A stretch of 64,000 bases of DNA from Obelidium mucronatum (GCA_025765595.1 JAIVFH010000037.1:248001-312000); one strand, 5' to 3'. Positions 1-11,967 are shown, counted from the first letter of the stretch. Translations and numbers: made by a program. Notes: a model not told the origin generated them from the letters alone.

Positions 1-464
1 TGGAGAGTCCGTGTAAGATTCCAAAGTAGTTTTCCTCTAGTGCATGAATATCATTTGTGTTTGGGGAACAGGAAGAAAGACTCGGTGCTGTTGCTCCATC
101 AAGATCGATCATTGGTGACAATGTGATGATGGTCCTTCCCAACCGCGGGATGTTTTTGTTCAAATAGCACGCTCTCCACCAATGAGATTTTCCAAGATTT
201 TACAACACCTTTTTACGGTGCCTTTTACTTTTCACATAATCAACCCTGAAAATTAAGGATTCTCTATCTATGACATCATATGGCAGCTCTTGTTGAGAAA
301 TAATTCATTTAAAATAATATCAAAGCAAATTATATTAATACTTTAAAACTCTTGCTATATGTGTAAGGGTACGTATACGAAATGAAATAAACAGAATACG
401 AAGGAAAAAAAGACAAAAAGTATACGATGCGAAAATAGAGGAATTCGGAGTAAGAGGAGTGAAT
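1..464. other. non-coding flank
   Basis: No convincing gene is visible here. The stretch becomes AT-rich toward its right end and would contain the 3' flank of the homeobox gene on the minus strand. The small frames present have no recognisable motif. Confidence 0.5.
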
Positions 465-1202
465 TCACTTCTCCACGAAAAAGTAAGAGCTCTCGCTCGA
501 CAACTGAACCAATGGACCGCCCGTTCTGCGATTACGTAACGGCAACGCTTGAGAATCAGCAGACTTTGGCTTGCACACGTGAATTCCATTTGTTTTCAAA
601 GTTGCGCGGCGGTTTTGAAACCAAAAGCGGATCTGCTTTTCTGAGCATTCAAAGTCTTGCGCAAGTTTGTTGCGGACGGCTTTGATTGGAAACGGGTTTT
701 GTTGAAAGAGGACCATGAGAATGTCGAATTGTTCGCGGTTGGGCTTGAATCTTGTTTTGCTGTTGTCGCCCCTGCTGTTGCGTCTTTCGACTGGTTGAAG
801 GGTTGGGGAGCTTGGAGGCGTAAAGTCGAGAAACTGCATGTGGGGAGTTTGGAGAGGAGTAGAAGAGTTACTGAGAGTGCGTTCTTCAAACACTGGAGAA
901 ACTGATGAGTATCTTTCATATTGGTGAAGTGATTCGATATCTGCTGTAGACATCACTGGGCTAACATCCGGCAACACAAACGATTGCTGGAACAGAAGTT
1001 GGTCATGCAATTGCTGAAAGTAAGATGCATCAAAAGCTGGCGCATGGAAAGTCTGGAGGGGGTCGTAGATGTTTGGGAGGAAATCAACATCCGTTGCTTT
1101 TGAGTTTTCGGAACTGTTGAGTAAGTTCATAAGAGACATGTCTTCAGCGGTAGTAGCGGAAGCGGATGGAATTTCAAAGTGGAAGAATTGCTCGGAGTTC
1201 AT
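465..1202 (-). CDS. homeobox transcription factor
   Basis: A single-exon gene for a 245-residue nuclear DNA-binding protein. A homeodomain occupies about residues 146-205 and contains the helix-3 signature WFQNRR, the hallmark that places recognition-helix residues in the DNA major groove. The N-terminal 140 residues are Ser/Gln/Pro-rich and look disordered, as in many fungal homeobox regulators. The short C-terminal tail after the homeodomain is basic then polar. The ATG at 1202 is the first Met in frame and a TATA-like motif lies about 70 bp upstream. The homeodomain assignment is firm. I cannot say which subfamily it belongs to (mating-type HD1/HD2 or a general regulator), and no partner homeobox gene lies next to it, which argues against a mating locus. 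Confidence 0.9.
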   Translation of the reverse strand: MNSEQFFHFEIPSASATTAEDMSLMNLLNSSENSKATDVDFLPNIYDPLQTFHAPAFDASYFQQLHDQLLFQQSFVLPDVSPVMSTADIESLHQYERYSSVSPVFEERTLSNSSTPLQTPHMQFLDFTPPSSPTLQPVERRNSRGDNSKTRFKPNREQFDILMVLFQQNPFPIKAVRNKLAQDFECSEKQIRFWFQNRRATLKTNGIHVCKPKSADSQALPLRNRRTGGPLVQLSSESSYFFVEK

Positions 1203-1783
1203 TGCTGAGAGTGCTTTGGCAACTTGGTATTAAAAGTGGGAATGAGGGGAGAGGGGCTGGAGGCTTGTGGTTTTTATATCCGGAAAATTCAGTTACAACT
1301 TTACAACGAAATTTTTGTCAGCCCATTCGCGTGCACTCACGCAATGGTTGTATTTCATAAAAATTGTAGTAAAAAGAAATTAATAGAGGTGGGGCTAGAT
1401 TAATGGAATTAGTTGCTAATCTCCCCTTGTATTGTCGTAAATTCCGTCAGCGGCCAGCTTTCCCGAAGAGGCTTGAATATTATTTCATTATTTCGCAATA
1501 ACAAAAAAACAAGGGTTATAATATGCGCTTATCATATTTATTAATAACCAAAGTGTGTTCAATAATAAAGAGGGAGATTCTTTGAAGAAATCTCGCGTTC
1601 TTCTAAAACTCAACACCCACGTTCCCACTAAGTCACATAAGCCGTCGCTTAGACTATATTGCCGATCTAACTATGTTTATTTAATCACGCATAAAGGAAG
1701 ATAACAACAAGATACAATAAATACAATATATTAATTCTGCCATGAAGTCCGACTAAAACGCGCCAAGGAGACAAATTAAGTCA
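1203..1783. other. intergenic, promoter side of homeobox gene
   Basis: A gene-free, AT-rich gap between two minus-strand genes. It holds the promoter of the homeobox gene at the left and the 3' region of the POLE3-like gene at the right. I see no RNA gene or repeat in it. Confidence 0.5.
1271..1278 (-). promoter_or_regulatory. TATA-like box of homeobox gene
   Basis: Read on the minus strand this is TATAAAAA, about 70 bp upstream of the ATG at 1202. The position suits a core promoter, but it is called from sequence alone. Confidence 0.35.
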
Positions 1784-2455
1784 CTAGTCCTCATCGGCAG
1801 CTTTCACTTTTTTGCTCTGCGGCTCCTCGTCTTCTTCCCCACCTTCGTCCAAATCCATATCATCATCATTCATTGTGCGGGAAACACTTGATGCCCCTCC
1901 AGATGCCGCCTTCTTATTAGCCCGAGCGTTCTTTGTTTGAATTGATCTTTTTTCACGCGCGTCTTGCTGGAACGCTAGTTCGGGCAAGAAACGAATAAGA
2001 TACAAGAACCTCCAAAAGACACAAAAATGCATGGATTCACTCACCTGTTGTGTCTCGCTTAATGACTTCCATAAAATCTTCAAACTCTGAAGTATTCAAA
2101 GCTTCGTAGACATCATTCGCAGTGATCGTTTTGCGTCCAGCTTTTCGAGCCAAATCTGCTGCTCTGGATGTGAAAAAAAAAAAACGGATGAGTTCATGAT
2201 AAACCAAAATCAAGCAACTGAGGGCGCACTGTGTTGATATGAAGCTGATGAAAACCGTTGCTGATTTAACGAAAGCATCTCTGGCCTCTTTCGACATGTT
2301 CACTTGGTTTGCCTTTGGGAGTGTTTAGACTCGGACAAGAGCAAACAAACGAGACCGCTTACAGTGCTCCCCTTCAAAATACGATTGACTATCGCTTTTG
2401 GTATCGAGAGGTCTTCGATGCCGTTTGCATTCACTGGCCCCTTAGTTGTGGTCAT
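1784..2455 (-). CDS. DPB4: DNA polymerase epsilon histone-fold subunit (POLE3/Dpb4)
   Basis: A four-exon gene: 2455-2363, 2312-2230, 2163-2045 and 1974-1784. The exon sum is 486 nt and every junction keeps frame, giving 161 residues. The product is the H2B-like histone-fold partner in the polymerase epsilon holoenzyme. In other fungi it is shared with ISW2/CHRAC-type remodellers. The family signature is plain: an N-terminal LSIPKAIVNRILKG helix, VNMSKEARDAFVKSA, then RKTITANDVYEAL and FEDFMEVIK, followed by a basic linker and a strongly acidic tail containing DDDMDLDEGGEEDEE. Intron 1 has a CTAAAC branch-like element shortly before its acceptor, and intron 2 has a long pyrimidine tract. The start at 2455 is the only Met ahead of the first conserved helix. 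Mis-spliced readings of this locus look like two unrelated small proteins. Confidence 0.92.
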
Positions 2456-2526
2456 GGTTTTTTTTTATTGAAAACCAGACCTTTCAAATCAATGCTCTCA
2501 ACCAAAAATCATCGTTTCATCCCGCT

Positions 2527-5500
2527 TTAAAACAACTCTGCTTTAGCCCTATTGTCACTGAATAAAAAGTTTGTAATCACTTCCACCACCCACGCTCCTC
2601 CAAAGTCAAACGCCATCGTGGCCATCAGCTTGTACCGGAAGTCATCCGGGAACGGCACAAGTTGCATCGAAGAATTGAGTTCAGGCGAAATTTCGGAGGC
2701 GGCGAGAACTGCAATTCCAGTTACCATCAGCAAACTGTTGTAGAGAGACTTGTTTTTGAACAAGGACTCTCGGAATGGCTCTCCTTGGTAGTTGATTGCG
2801 AACGTGGAGATTTGCATAATCAAAGACACCAGGTAAACTGCGCTGTTCAAAAGATTTGGCTGGAACTCGGCATCCAGCTTGATTTCATCTCTGTTGAATT
2901 TCACCATCAGCGACCACTAAAAAAAAAGAAGGCAAAACTACTCACAACTCATCAGAATACTCATTCGCCAAAGCCCTAATATAAATCAAAGAAGCCACGT
3001 GAATCGCCACTTGTCCAAGAACGGAAATCACAATGTAGTGATTGAACACGTTCGCTTGTGGTCGCTTTTTGGATAGACGCTCTACCGCAGAAGACTTTGC
3101 AATTCCGAAAAAGCAGATGGTAATTAAAATACCAGCAATCGTGGCTTGCCTGAATGCAAAATTACATGAGCACGTGTTTTTTTTCAAAGGGCAAAAATAC
3201 TTACCAATCACCCTGCTTAATACCAGCTTCACGCATCACAGACATTGAGTATGCGGAAATCAGACAATTCAAGGCCAGAATCTTGTACATTTGCACCATC
3301 GCGACTAGAGTTGCACGACCTTGACGGATAATGTTAACAACAGACATGACAGTTCCAAGCTTGGAGGTGAATGGCGCAGCAACGGAAGCATCTCCAAACT
3401 TAATCATTGGTGCTTCCATGTCTTCCATATCACCCAACATGTTGTTCAGCGCCTGTTTTTAGAAAAGTCAGTTAATACCTAAAATAAAACCAAATCACCG
3501 GTTGAACACGAACCTCCATCTGCTTTGCAAACTCGGCTTTTGGATCCTTCTGTATAATTAATAAAAAAATCAGCATTTACAATAGGCACAAGCGAATAGT
3601 TCAAAACGGCACCTTGATTTCTTCTGCAGTTGCACCCGTCAAAGTCTTTTGGTTAGGACCAGTTGGAAGCGGCTGCCAACCGAGTTTCTCGCGCGCCTCG
3701 GTTTGCTTTTTCTGGAACTCGATTCTTCTTCGTTCCATGGCAAGCTTGTTGTACTTTTCAATCTCATCCTTGTCTCCATCCAACAGCGCGATACCAACAT
3801 GGGTTTGCTTTAAAGCTCCCACATCGTTGGTTCCGTCTCCACACATGAGAGTATTGTATCCAGCTGTTTTCAAAGCATTCAAAATGTCCTCCTGTTTTTT
3901 TTTGTATCCAGAAATTTAAAAAAAAATCATGTTTAATATGAGTCTTTTTTTCCATCAGAACAGGACAAGCTGTTACCTTCTGCGTTGGCGATACACGGGC
4001 ATAGATCCAAAGGCGAGGCAACAATGCAGCGAAACATGGCTTGTGGAACACTTCGGCAAGTCCTCTTCCCGTTGCGCACAATTCGAATTTCGCCAACCGT
4101 GGATCTTTTTCCTTCTTTTCTACGTCAATGTCGTAGTTGATGTCTTCGTCGACAGATTGCCATGAGAGTTCTACAATACCAAATTAACAATCTATTGAGA
4201 AAGAGAGAGATAAAAAAAACCACACGTACTTTCGTTTCTAACGTCCTAAAATCAAAACAGGCTTAGAGACAATGCCAACTTCTTTGGCAACGTGGCAGGC
4301 AGTAAGTGCGTTGTCTCCGGTAATCATAACACACTGAGAAAGAAACATCAATACACAAGGCCAGAACTCAAATTAAAAACAAACATACTCGGTGAGAAGA
4401 GTTATTCAGCATATCAATAGCATCTGCAGAGTCCTTCTTGAGAGGACAGAAAAAAGACCAAAAACCCAGCAAACACCAAATTGCTCTCCACAGCATCACG
4501 ATGGATTTCGCGAACCTGGCTCGCCTTCAATTCAGTAGCGACCCTGTACCCCAAAGCCAACACTCTGCTTCCACGACGAGCCCAGTACTTGTAAACTTCA
4601 TCATACTCTGCAGGTAAGGTCCTTGTACATTGACCGCAAAGTCTCAGGTGCTCCCTTGACTGCAATGAAAACTTGCGGTTTCCCGTTTTCATTCATCAAG
4701 GATAAGGTGGACATTCTCTTTAACGCAGAGCTGAATGGGAACCTTCTCATAATCTTGAGCTCCACGGTTCCAGCGGTAGGCAATGTGGCTTTGGGGCGTA
4801 CAAATTCGTCTTTCCCCAAATCCCATTGAATCGATTCGAGTGTGTTTTTTTCCATCGGGTCTCCAATGATTCCGTCTTCTTCGAGTTGGACGAGGGCGTG
4901 GGCGGCTGCTAATACTAACGAGGTCTGTCTGGGGATGTCGAGAGGCTTGATGAGTTGTTTGGGGTCCTTTCCGAGACCTGAGATACCATCGACAATCAAG
5001 TTTTCTTCCGTTCTAGGGGTTTGGGGGTAAAACGTCAAAAACAACCGCCGGCAAGTAAGAGAGAGCGAGTGAGAGTTGATCCAAACTTACAAAGTCCCAG
5101 TCTTATCAAAACAAGCAACATCAATCTTTCCAGCAAACGGAATACGGAACGGCTCGGTACAGAAAATATACTGCTTCACCAGCGCCATCAACGAGTTATT
5201 CACAGCCATCGACAGCTCCATGGGCAACTCTGGTGGAACCACAGAAGTGACAATCAGAATACAATCCAGCAAAATCTTCTCCTTCTTCCTCTCTTCATTC
5301 TTGATTCCCTTCAGTCCACACATAGTAAGCAGCGGCGATAGCGAAAAACAAGAGAAACAGAATGAAAAACAGTGACTCGGTGTTGTTTGCAGTGATTCTT
5401 TCGGTACTGTAAATAATGGTCCGCACAAGCTTCCCTTGCTGCGTCGAGAACCCGGTTTTCAAAACATAGGCAATGCATCCATGGTCTGGAGACATGATGG

Positions 5501-6819
5501 CGGAACCAGCAGCCGGTTGGGTCACCTGCAGGATTTTGGTTCCACCAAAGAGGACTTGGTTTTTATCCACATCCATATCAAATACATCGGTTGAATCGCG
5601 GATGGCAATTGATTCCTTGAGCTGTGGAGTCGATTCACCAGACAGCATGGCTTCGTTGGCGATACAGGAACCATCAATGACTACCATGTCGGCTGGTACG
5701 GGACAGTCGTCGACGGATCTTAGAATCGAGCAGATGTCGCCAGGGAGGAGTTCGTCGGTTTGGATTTGCTTCCACGTTTTGTTTCGGTAGACGTAAATTG
5801 GGTATGGCTGAATAGACATGGCACGGAATTCTTGCAGGTTTTTGAGACGCTAATTTTTTAGGAAGTCAATTAGGATATATAAATACGGAAGAGAAGGTTT
5901 TATGTGTGTGTACCTGGAGGACGACTGTGGATTCAAAGACAAACAGCATAAACAGAGTAAACAGCGAGTAGTACCACATATCATCCAAAAACCAAAGAGC
6001 AACGCAAAACAATTGAAAGACAAAGAAGGGAGCGACAGGCATGCTCTTTGAACAATTCAACAAAAGATGGAATTGGAACATCAAACCTTTGTTGCCAAGA
6101 ATTAAGATCCGCTAGAGAAAAATGAAACAGTTAACTTACTTGTTGAGGCCATACATGTCCAATGCCGCCTTTACTTCCTTATCGTTCACCAGCCCACGAG
6201 AGATCTGCAGCTCGGCAACAGTTTTGCCATCATCAGCAGGGAACCGCAAGTTCTCAAAGACCTTTTTTTCAGCGTTGAAGATGTATTTCTTTTTTTGAAA
6301 GAAGAAGAAGGGAACAGTCTGGGAATTACGAGAGGAGTGTTAACCGGTTTTTTTGACAGCACACAATTTGGAAAAAACAGCTTTACCTTTCCCTCCACAG
6401 TCATCTCCTCGATTGGACAAAGCGCACCCGCTCCTTGATGAGCCGCAGGAATAATTTTGATGAGTTTCGCAGTTCTGGGATCCTTCTCCTAATTACCCAA
6501 CGCCCGGTTTAAACTTGACGAGAACTCCCGCAAGAGAACCAGCACTAACCTCCTTGCAGGTCATTGCTGCTTTTGCATTCACACTCCACTGACACACGAG
6601 AAGAGCCAACACGTTCCCAGCAAGCGCCAGAATCAACGTCAACATTGCAAACTCCTTTGACCCAAAGACCTGATCGTACAGTGCAAAGTACGCATAGGCC
6701 CAGAGCACATAGACGATACTGAATGGCACTGAGTAAGTGTGGCGCAGAAGCGGCACTGGTGAGTGCAGAGTTGCCAGGCGGACAACTTTCGAAGCGACCA
6801 AGTGGTTGCTTTTTGTCAT
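2527..6819 (-). CDS. SPF1: P5A-type ATPase (Spf1/ATP13A1 family)
   Basis: A large ER-membrane P-type ATPase interrupted by at least ten short introns. P5A pumps are known to extract mis-inserted transmembrane helices from the ER membrane. Visible family marks, in protein order: N-terminal hydrophobic helices (about 6810-6500), the actuator motif SGES (about 5650), the phosphorylation site DKTGT (about 5095), the hinge DGTNDVG (about 3830), and a C-terminal set of helices ending near 2527 whose IYLV...[17 protein letters not shown] segment is typical of Spf1. The first in-frame ATG is at 6819 (MTKSNHLV); an upstream extension would need a non-ATG start. The stop of the neighbouring transporter lies only 60 bp upstream, so the promoter is very compact. 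Exon borders were not all resolved, so treat the span as firm and the structure as approximate. Confidence 0.9.
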
Positions 6820-6878
6820 TTGTTTTTTATTTTTGAACACGAGGCACAATCAGCAACTGAAATAATACAACAAACTCT

Positions 6879-8271
6879 CTACTTCTTGTCGCTTGTCATA
6901 ATATCCATTGATACTGTCTCTTCTAACGGGCCTGGCAGGGATAACTCTCTCTCCATCTCCATCCGCCGGCTGGTTGCAGTATAAAACGGCGCCAACAAAA
7001 CACAAATCCCAATGACAACAACCAGCCAAATCAAGGCACCCTCCAATTTCCCATCACCCTCTCGAAACACATTTGAAACAACTAATATAACCGTCCCCAG
7101 AATCTGCACCGACGTATGCAACAACCCCGCGCTCGTCCCTTCCGCAACAGGATAGGTGCATTCCACACCCAACTCCAATGCAATCGGAGTCAATGGAAAC
7201 CCACCGATTCCAATCACTGCTGCACTTATGAATAAAAGAGCGCGTCGGTCTAGTCGTGTGGCGCTGTAGTAAAAACCCAAAGCACCCAAGAAGGTGACGA
7301 CCGTTAAAATCTTTAGGAATATCTTGTGCGATTTAGTTCGATCTAGAATAAGCCCTAAAGAGTATAAACTATTAGTGGTCTATAGATAAAAGTGCGGTAG
7401 AGAGAGACGGAGATGGATTTCTTCCGTCGAGAGCAGATATAGAAGGAATACACCGCCTGTGGCGGTAGTGAGAAATATACACTGCTTTCAGCAGTCTAGA
7501 AAGAAATACCTAGCAATATAGAAGCAACAGTTCCGCAAGCAATGGTAGTAATTCCCAACCAACCAGCATCAGCCTCAGTATAACCATAAGGAACGACATA
7601 ATCACTGATTAACGTGACATAGCACTCAAAAGCGCCGATAATAACACCAAAAATGATAAACATGAGAATAAACTGCGAGTTTGTCAGGAGTGATTTCAAG
7701 CCTTGAATAAAGGGCACCGGTTTCAATTCAGCCGAAGCCGCACTTTTTGAAGGAGGGAATGGTGGTTTGTTGCGTACAATAAGAGAAGGGAGACCCAAGA
7801 CGAGACACATCAAGAAGGTGATCAAGTTCAGCTTTTCAACATTTTCGGGATTCTCGGCGACAATGGCTGGCGCCGCACCCAGCACTACCGCCGTGCCGAC
7901 AAACTGCGCTAAAAGTTCGCGTTAACAGTATTAAGTAAGACCGCTATGGTTTCTCCCCGCGCCGGCTCACCCAGACTCATGACGGTGTTTGCGGTCAGCC
8001 GCTCCGCGTCGCCAACCACACGGCGCAAACCTTTGTCGGCGCGTCGAGCGCAACGGGTTCACGAGCGCGGCGACCACTTGGCCGGTAAAGAGCACCGGCA
8101 GCCTGGCGCGCGCCGGCGCCGCAAACGACAGCCAGCGGATTCCGGCGCCGAGCGTTTGTCCCCCACGCGCCGGCCAGCAGCGCCGGCGTTCGCGACATTA
8201 GCGGCGAAGGTGGCGGCCGCAACGGCAAAGCGGAGGGGCGAGAGCTGGATGGCAGTGGCTGTGTCTTGCAT
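6879..8271 (-). pseudogene. FLVCR/SLC49-like MFS transporter with broken 5' part
   Basis: The 3' two thirds encode normal major-facilitator helices and the family mark VECTYPVAEGTSAGL seen in FLVCR-related (SLC49) transporters. Exons are about 7980-7972 and 7940-7509, then 7356-6879. The first ~270 bases, from the ATG at 8271, are very GC-rich and cannot be read in one frame. Conserved pieces appear in successive frames: ANVANA, then LLAGAWGTN (+1 near 8185), LGAGIRWLSF with VVAALVNPL (+1 near 8153), LDAPTKVCAVWL (-1 near 8050) and DAERLTANTVMS (-1 near 8013). About 50-60 residues between the first and second helices also seem absent. Either the gene is decaying at its 5' end or the assembly is wrong in this GC-rich block. 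The later exons look unharmed. Confidence 0.6.
7452..7495 (-). repeat. pair of small covarying hairpins in an intron
   Basis: Two near-identical palindromes lie in tandem inside the transporter intron (about 7357-7509): ACCGCC-TGT-GGCGGT at 7452-7466 and ACTGCT-TTC-AGCAGT at 7481-7495. Each is preceded by ATAC. The stems differ at two positions, and both differences are matched by complementary changes on the other arm. A third copy lies at 31528-31544. Confidence 0.55.
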
Positions 8272-8406
8272 TTCTATCTTTGGAACTCGCTAAATAATTC
8301 GGCAACAAGTTCAAGAATTATCTTTCGTGAATGAGGTCATCAATAAATCTGATTGATTTGAATTTAGAAGGACTTATTTAGGCCATCACGTGGTCAAAGA
8401 AGTGAA

Positions 8407-10287
8407 ATGATCCAGAAAACACCAAACAACCGATCTCCTGCCGCCACAGCCACCAGCTTCAGGACACTTCCCTATGACATTCTCCGAGAGATATTGTGTC
8501 ATATACCTCTGGATTCACACTTGATCGCAATTGGGTTGGCTTCGAAACCGGTCTTGGCTCCAATCATCTTCAACAATATCCACTTTGCAAGATTGCACTT
8601 CAAACACCTCCTCAGAAGCAGCCCAAGCTGGTCTTTCTGGGAATACTTGCATATCAAGCATCACTGCAACGTCTCCCAAGTTGAAACCAATCTAAATTCT
8701 CGATTCATTGGAGACACATTTTGCGTGGAAGACCCCCCGTTTATACTCCCAGAATCGCCAACAGAAGCATGGGAGTGTCTGCCGTTGAACTACAAGGCCG
8801 CCTTGTATGGCGAGATCCTGATGCATCCAGAGTGGGATGGAGTTGTCCCGCCTGCAACAAGAACAAAAGCACTTCGAATCACGAGGGGACTCTTTTGGAG
8901 CGAAAATTGTGAAAGCAATCAAGATATTATGCGGCCTGTTTATTGGGAGATGAATCAAAAGGAAGCTGTGGTGGTGATGCAGAAGCTGGTGGACTCACAA
9001 GTTGGTGGGTTTACTCCTGACTGTCAGCATAATAGACCATTACGCTGGGCTTCACGGAATGGACATGTCGAAGTAGTCAAGCTTCTTTTGAGTGTGTGTG
9101 GTGATGTGGATCCAACGATCGCAGGTCCCGTCTTGGCTGCTGAAGGAGATGATAACATTGTGCCCATCCTCAACATTCGAAACGCTTTAAATTCACTGGA
9201 GATTGCATGTGCATATGGGCGATACCAAATAGCAGAGATTTTACTCCAAGACTCTCGAGTGACCAAGGAAGCTTGTGACAAGGCTTACCACTTTGGATCA
9301 TTGAAGAAAGATTCGAGTCCTTTTGGTAGGAATTATGCACACGTTATCCGCGTGTTGCTTGAAGATGGTCGGGCGGAGCCTGCGCTTCCTACGAGGCATT
9401 ATTACTACGCTGATGCTGTCGAGTTCTTGCTTGAAGACGGCCGCTGTCCAATCCCCAACGACGGACACGCTCTCATGAATGCAGCCGAAACCGGGAATCT
9501 GCGAATGCTGAAATATTATCACGAGATGAACCCAAATACGCCTTTATTCGGTGGCTTGTTCCCGGTAGTCCCTGCTGCACAACACGGACAAGTACATATC
9601 ATGGAGTACCTCCTCTCTTTCCCTGAAATTGACCCTTCTGTCCGCAACAACGATGCGATTCGTCAAGCTTCAGCAAACGGTCATTCAGAAATTGTTCGAA
9701 TGCTACTTTTGGATCCTCGAGTGGACCCGTCCACGCCGGGTGTTGCAAAGATCTTTTCAGCGGGCCGATATTACGAATTACAAGACTTTCAAAAAACTGC
9801 TTTGCATATGGCTATCCGTGGAGGTCATGGCGACGTTATTAGACTCCTTCTTGCCGACAAGCGGACAGATGTACTACCAGATATGGCCAAGTATCCCGAT
9901 ACAGTCATGGACGACGGAACTTCTACTGTAATGACTGTGTATTATGGTCGTGACGGCGACTTTGGCGCCGCGATGGCGCGAGGCAAAATAATACAAACAG
10001 TTTTGGAGAGAGACGATGTTCGACGGGCAGATCCTTTTCTTTCAAGTAATACGCCAAAGCTGATGGATAATTTAGAGCTTGCCATTGAAATGGGGAGCGT
10101 TGTGGTGGTTGGATTATTGCTGGATGATAACCGTATGGTGGACCATATTAGAGCAAACGGAAGCGAGCAAAGATCATCGCACGAATCCGAGATGAAAAGA
10201 GGAAACGGTTGTTTTTACTTGAATTTAGCAGAAGAGAAGGGCCAGTTAGAGATTGCAGAACTCTTGAAGACGCGTTTATTGAGTTAG
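8407..10287 (+). CDS. F-box/ankyrin-repeat protein
   Basis: A single-exon gene for 626 residues. An F-box-like segment (LPYDILREILCHIPLD) sits at about residues 20-60 and is followed by a variable linker. A series of ankyrin-like repeats starts near residue 210, with units such as NRPLRWASRNGHVEVVKLLL, NDAIRQASANGHSEIVRMLL and KTALHMAIRGGHGDVIRLLL. The architecture suggests a substrate adaptor for an SCF-type ubiquitin ligase, with the repeats binding the target; this is inferred from domains. Large families of such genes are typical of chytrid genomes. The first ATG gives the full F-box, so the start is likely. It lies 135 bp from the transporter gene start on the other strand. Confidence 0.85.
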   Translation: MIQKTPNNRSPAATATSFRTLPYDILREILCHIPLDSHLIAIGLASKPVLAPIIFNNIHFARLHFKHLLRSSPSWSFWEYLHIKHHCNVSQVETNLNSRFIGDTFCVEDPPFILPESPTEAWECLPLNYKAALYGEILMHPEWDGVVPPATRTKALRITRGLFWSENCESNQDIMRPVYWEMNQKEAVVVMQKLVDSQVGGFTPDCQHNRPLRWASRNGHVEVVKLLLSVCGDVDPTIAGPVLAAEGDDNIVPILNIRNALNSLEIACAYGRYQIAEILLQDSRVTKEACDKAYHFGSLKKDSSPFGRNYAHVIRVLLEDGRAEPALPTRHYYYADAVEFLLEDGRCPIPNDGHALMNAAETGNLRMLKYYHEMNPNTPLFGGLFPVVPAAQHGQVHIMEYLLSFPEIDPSVRNNDAIRQASANGHSEIVRMLLLDPRVDPSTPGVAKIFSAGRYYELQDFQKTALHMAIRGGHGDVIRLLLADKRTDVLPDMAKYPDTVMDDGTSTVMTVYYGRDGDFGAAMARGKIIQTVLERDDVRRADPFLSSNTPKLMDNLELAIEMGSVVVVGLLLDDNRMVDHIRANGSEQRSSHESEMKRGNGCFYLNLAEEKGQLEIAELLKTRLLS

Positions 10288-10458
10288 TCTTTGATCTAAA
10301 CAACAAGAACTCCTTCATCCTTGTTTTTGAGATGAATGAATGCGAATAGTTTTAAAATATGGCTGCTGATATCAATGACTTAAATCATCAACAAATATAT
10401 TCTCATCAACAGTCAACCTGTCATATATTAATTTCCGCTTAGAACCGTGTGCATCTCT

Positions 10459-11806
10459 TCAGAACTCGGACAAAATACTCTCTTCAACAATCAAACCATC
10501 CCTCTTGGAACTCAACAAAAGTGCCCGATACTCTAACGCTGCCACAATATCCGACCGAAACTTGATATCCATTGGAACACTACTCTTATCATCCGCATTC
10601 GAAACTTCCTTCTGTCCAGGCACGCTTCTCAAAACGCGCTTCCATTCAGTCCACACAAAATCATTCGGCAACAAATTCAAAAACCCTTCCGCACTCCCTT
10701 GATCCTCTTCCAACAAGTACACAGCAGCAACCGCCAACGCCCGCGACTGCGCCCGGACTTTAATAATCTGCGATCCAGGCGGCATATTCCCAATCGAGAT
10801 ATGATCGTCCTCGTTCTTGAGTTTAAGTCTATTGTCTGCAAACCAACCAAACAACATGGACGCCAAACTGCAGATTTGGTACACGTCCGTAGTGTGTTGG
10901 AAGAGTAGAAGGAAAGAGATGGATGCTAATGAGGTTGTCAGGATGGACAGTGCAAACACCCAGTCTGTTATTGCGAATCGTTTCCAAAGGCGTTCAAGTT
11001 TGGAGGCTGTGGATTCTAACGTGTCGCCAAAGACCTTGATAACGTCCTCTCCAAGAGCAAATTTATTCATTGCAGCGTAACTCCCAGAAATGACGAGCTC
11101 TATCGAGGAATGGGTTTTGACTTCGAATGAGAGTAAACTGTCGGGAACGTCCCTGGCTTGGGTCGCTTTAGGTCCCACATAGCTAACGATAGAGATGCAA
11201 AGGGATATAAGAAGCCTCGAAACAATGTGGAGCAAGCTGATAATAACTCCACTAATATCCGATTGTGTGAATGCATAGACAAGGACAGAATACATTCACA
11301 AGAGAGGAAATCGACTGGAAAAACGGAAGCACCCAATCGTTCAAGATTAAATTAGGTGTCTCCTCGTCATTCTTGTGGTCTCCCAACCGCAGGTACACAA
11401 TATTTGTAGTGGTACCCCCTGGATCTTCCCGAGTAATCGTCTTTGTAGATGCATCGCGCGTCTCCCCAAGCAACTTGTCATACAAAACAGAAGCCATATA
11501 GCTTGAAACATGTCGTGGAGCGCCATTGATCAAATCTTTGGCATTAATGGTTTTCGGATCGATTCCAAGCAATAGAGCCTTATCCTGAGAAGCAGAGCCA
11601 GACCACGGTGTCGGGATCGTTTGAAGAATGTGTGCAGCAAGGGCAAGTTGTCCTGGATGGATCCCAATATCGATCCAAGCGGTTTTCTTTCGGAAACAGG
11701 ATTGACGTAGTGTTGAGACTGCGCTTTCGCCGGCAAAGAGTGCGACCACAGAGGATGGGTTAAGTACGGATCCAGAGACGCGGGTCCACCAGTCTTCTAT
11801 TGACAT
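10459..11806 (-). CDS. unrecognised membrane protein
   Basis: Two long frames on the minus strand, 11806 to about 11250 and 11295 to 10459, look like one gene of about 440-460 residues. The N-terminal half is soluble-looking (MSIEDWWTRVSGSVLNPSS start) with no motif I recognise. The second half opens with a strongly hydrophobic stretch (VIISLLHIVSRLLISLCISI) and has a second pair of hydrophobic segments around 10985-10840, so at least three membrane segments are likely. The join needs a +1 change near 11280. I could not find a short GT-AG intron that satisfies it; an intron of about 160 bp starting GTACCT near 11405 would. No function is proposed. Confidence 0.55.
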
Positions 11807-11967
11807 GATCCAGTGCTTTTTTTTGTTTTGTATTTCGAGTCAGTGATTAAATCAACAAAGCCCTCGAATAAGGGTGGGTATTTATCCACTTGGATCTGAT
11901 ACTTTAATGCAGATATGATGCGATAGTACTAACCTGTACAAACCATCAAAAAACAACCCATTAATTA

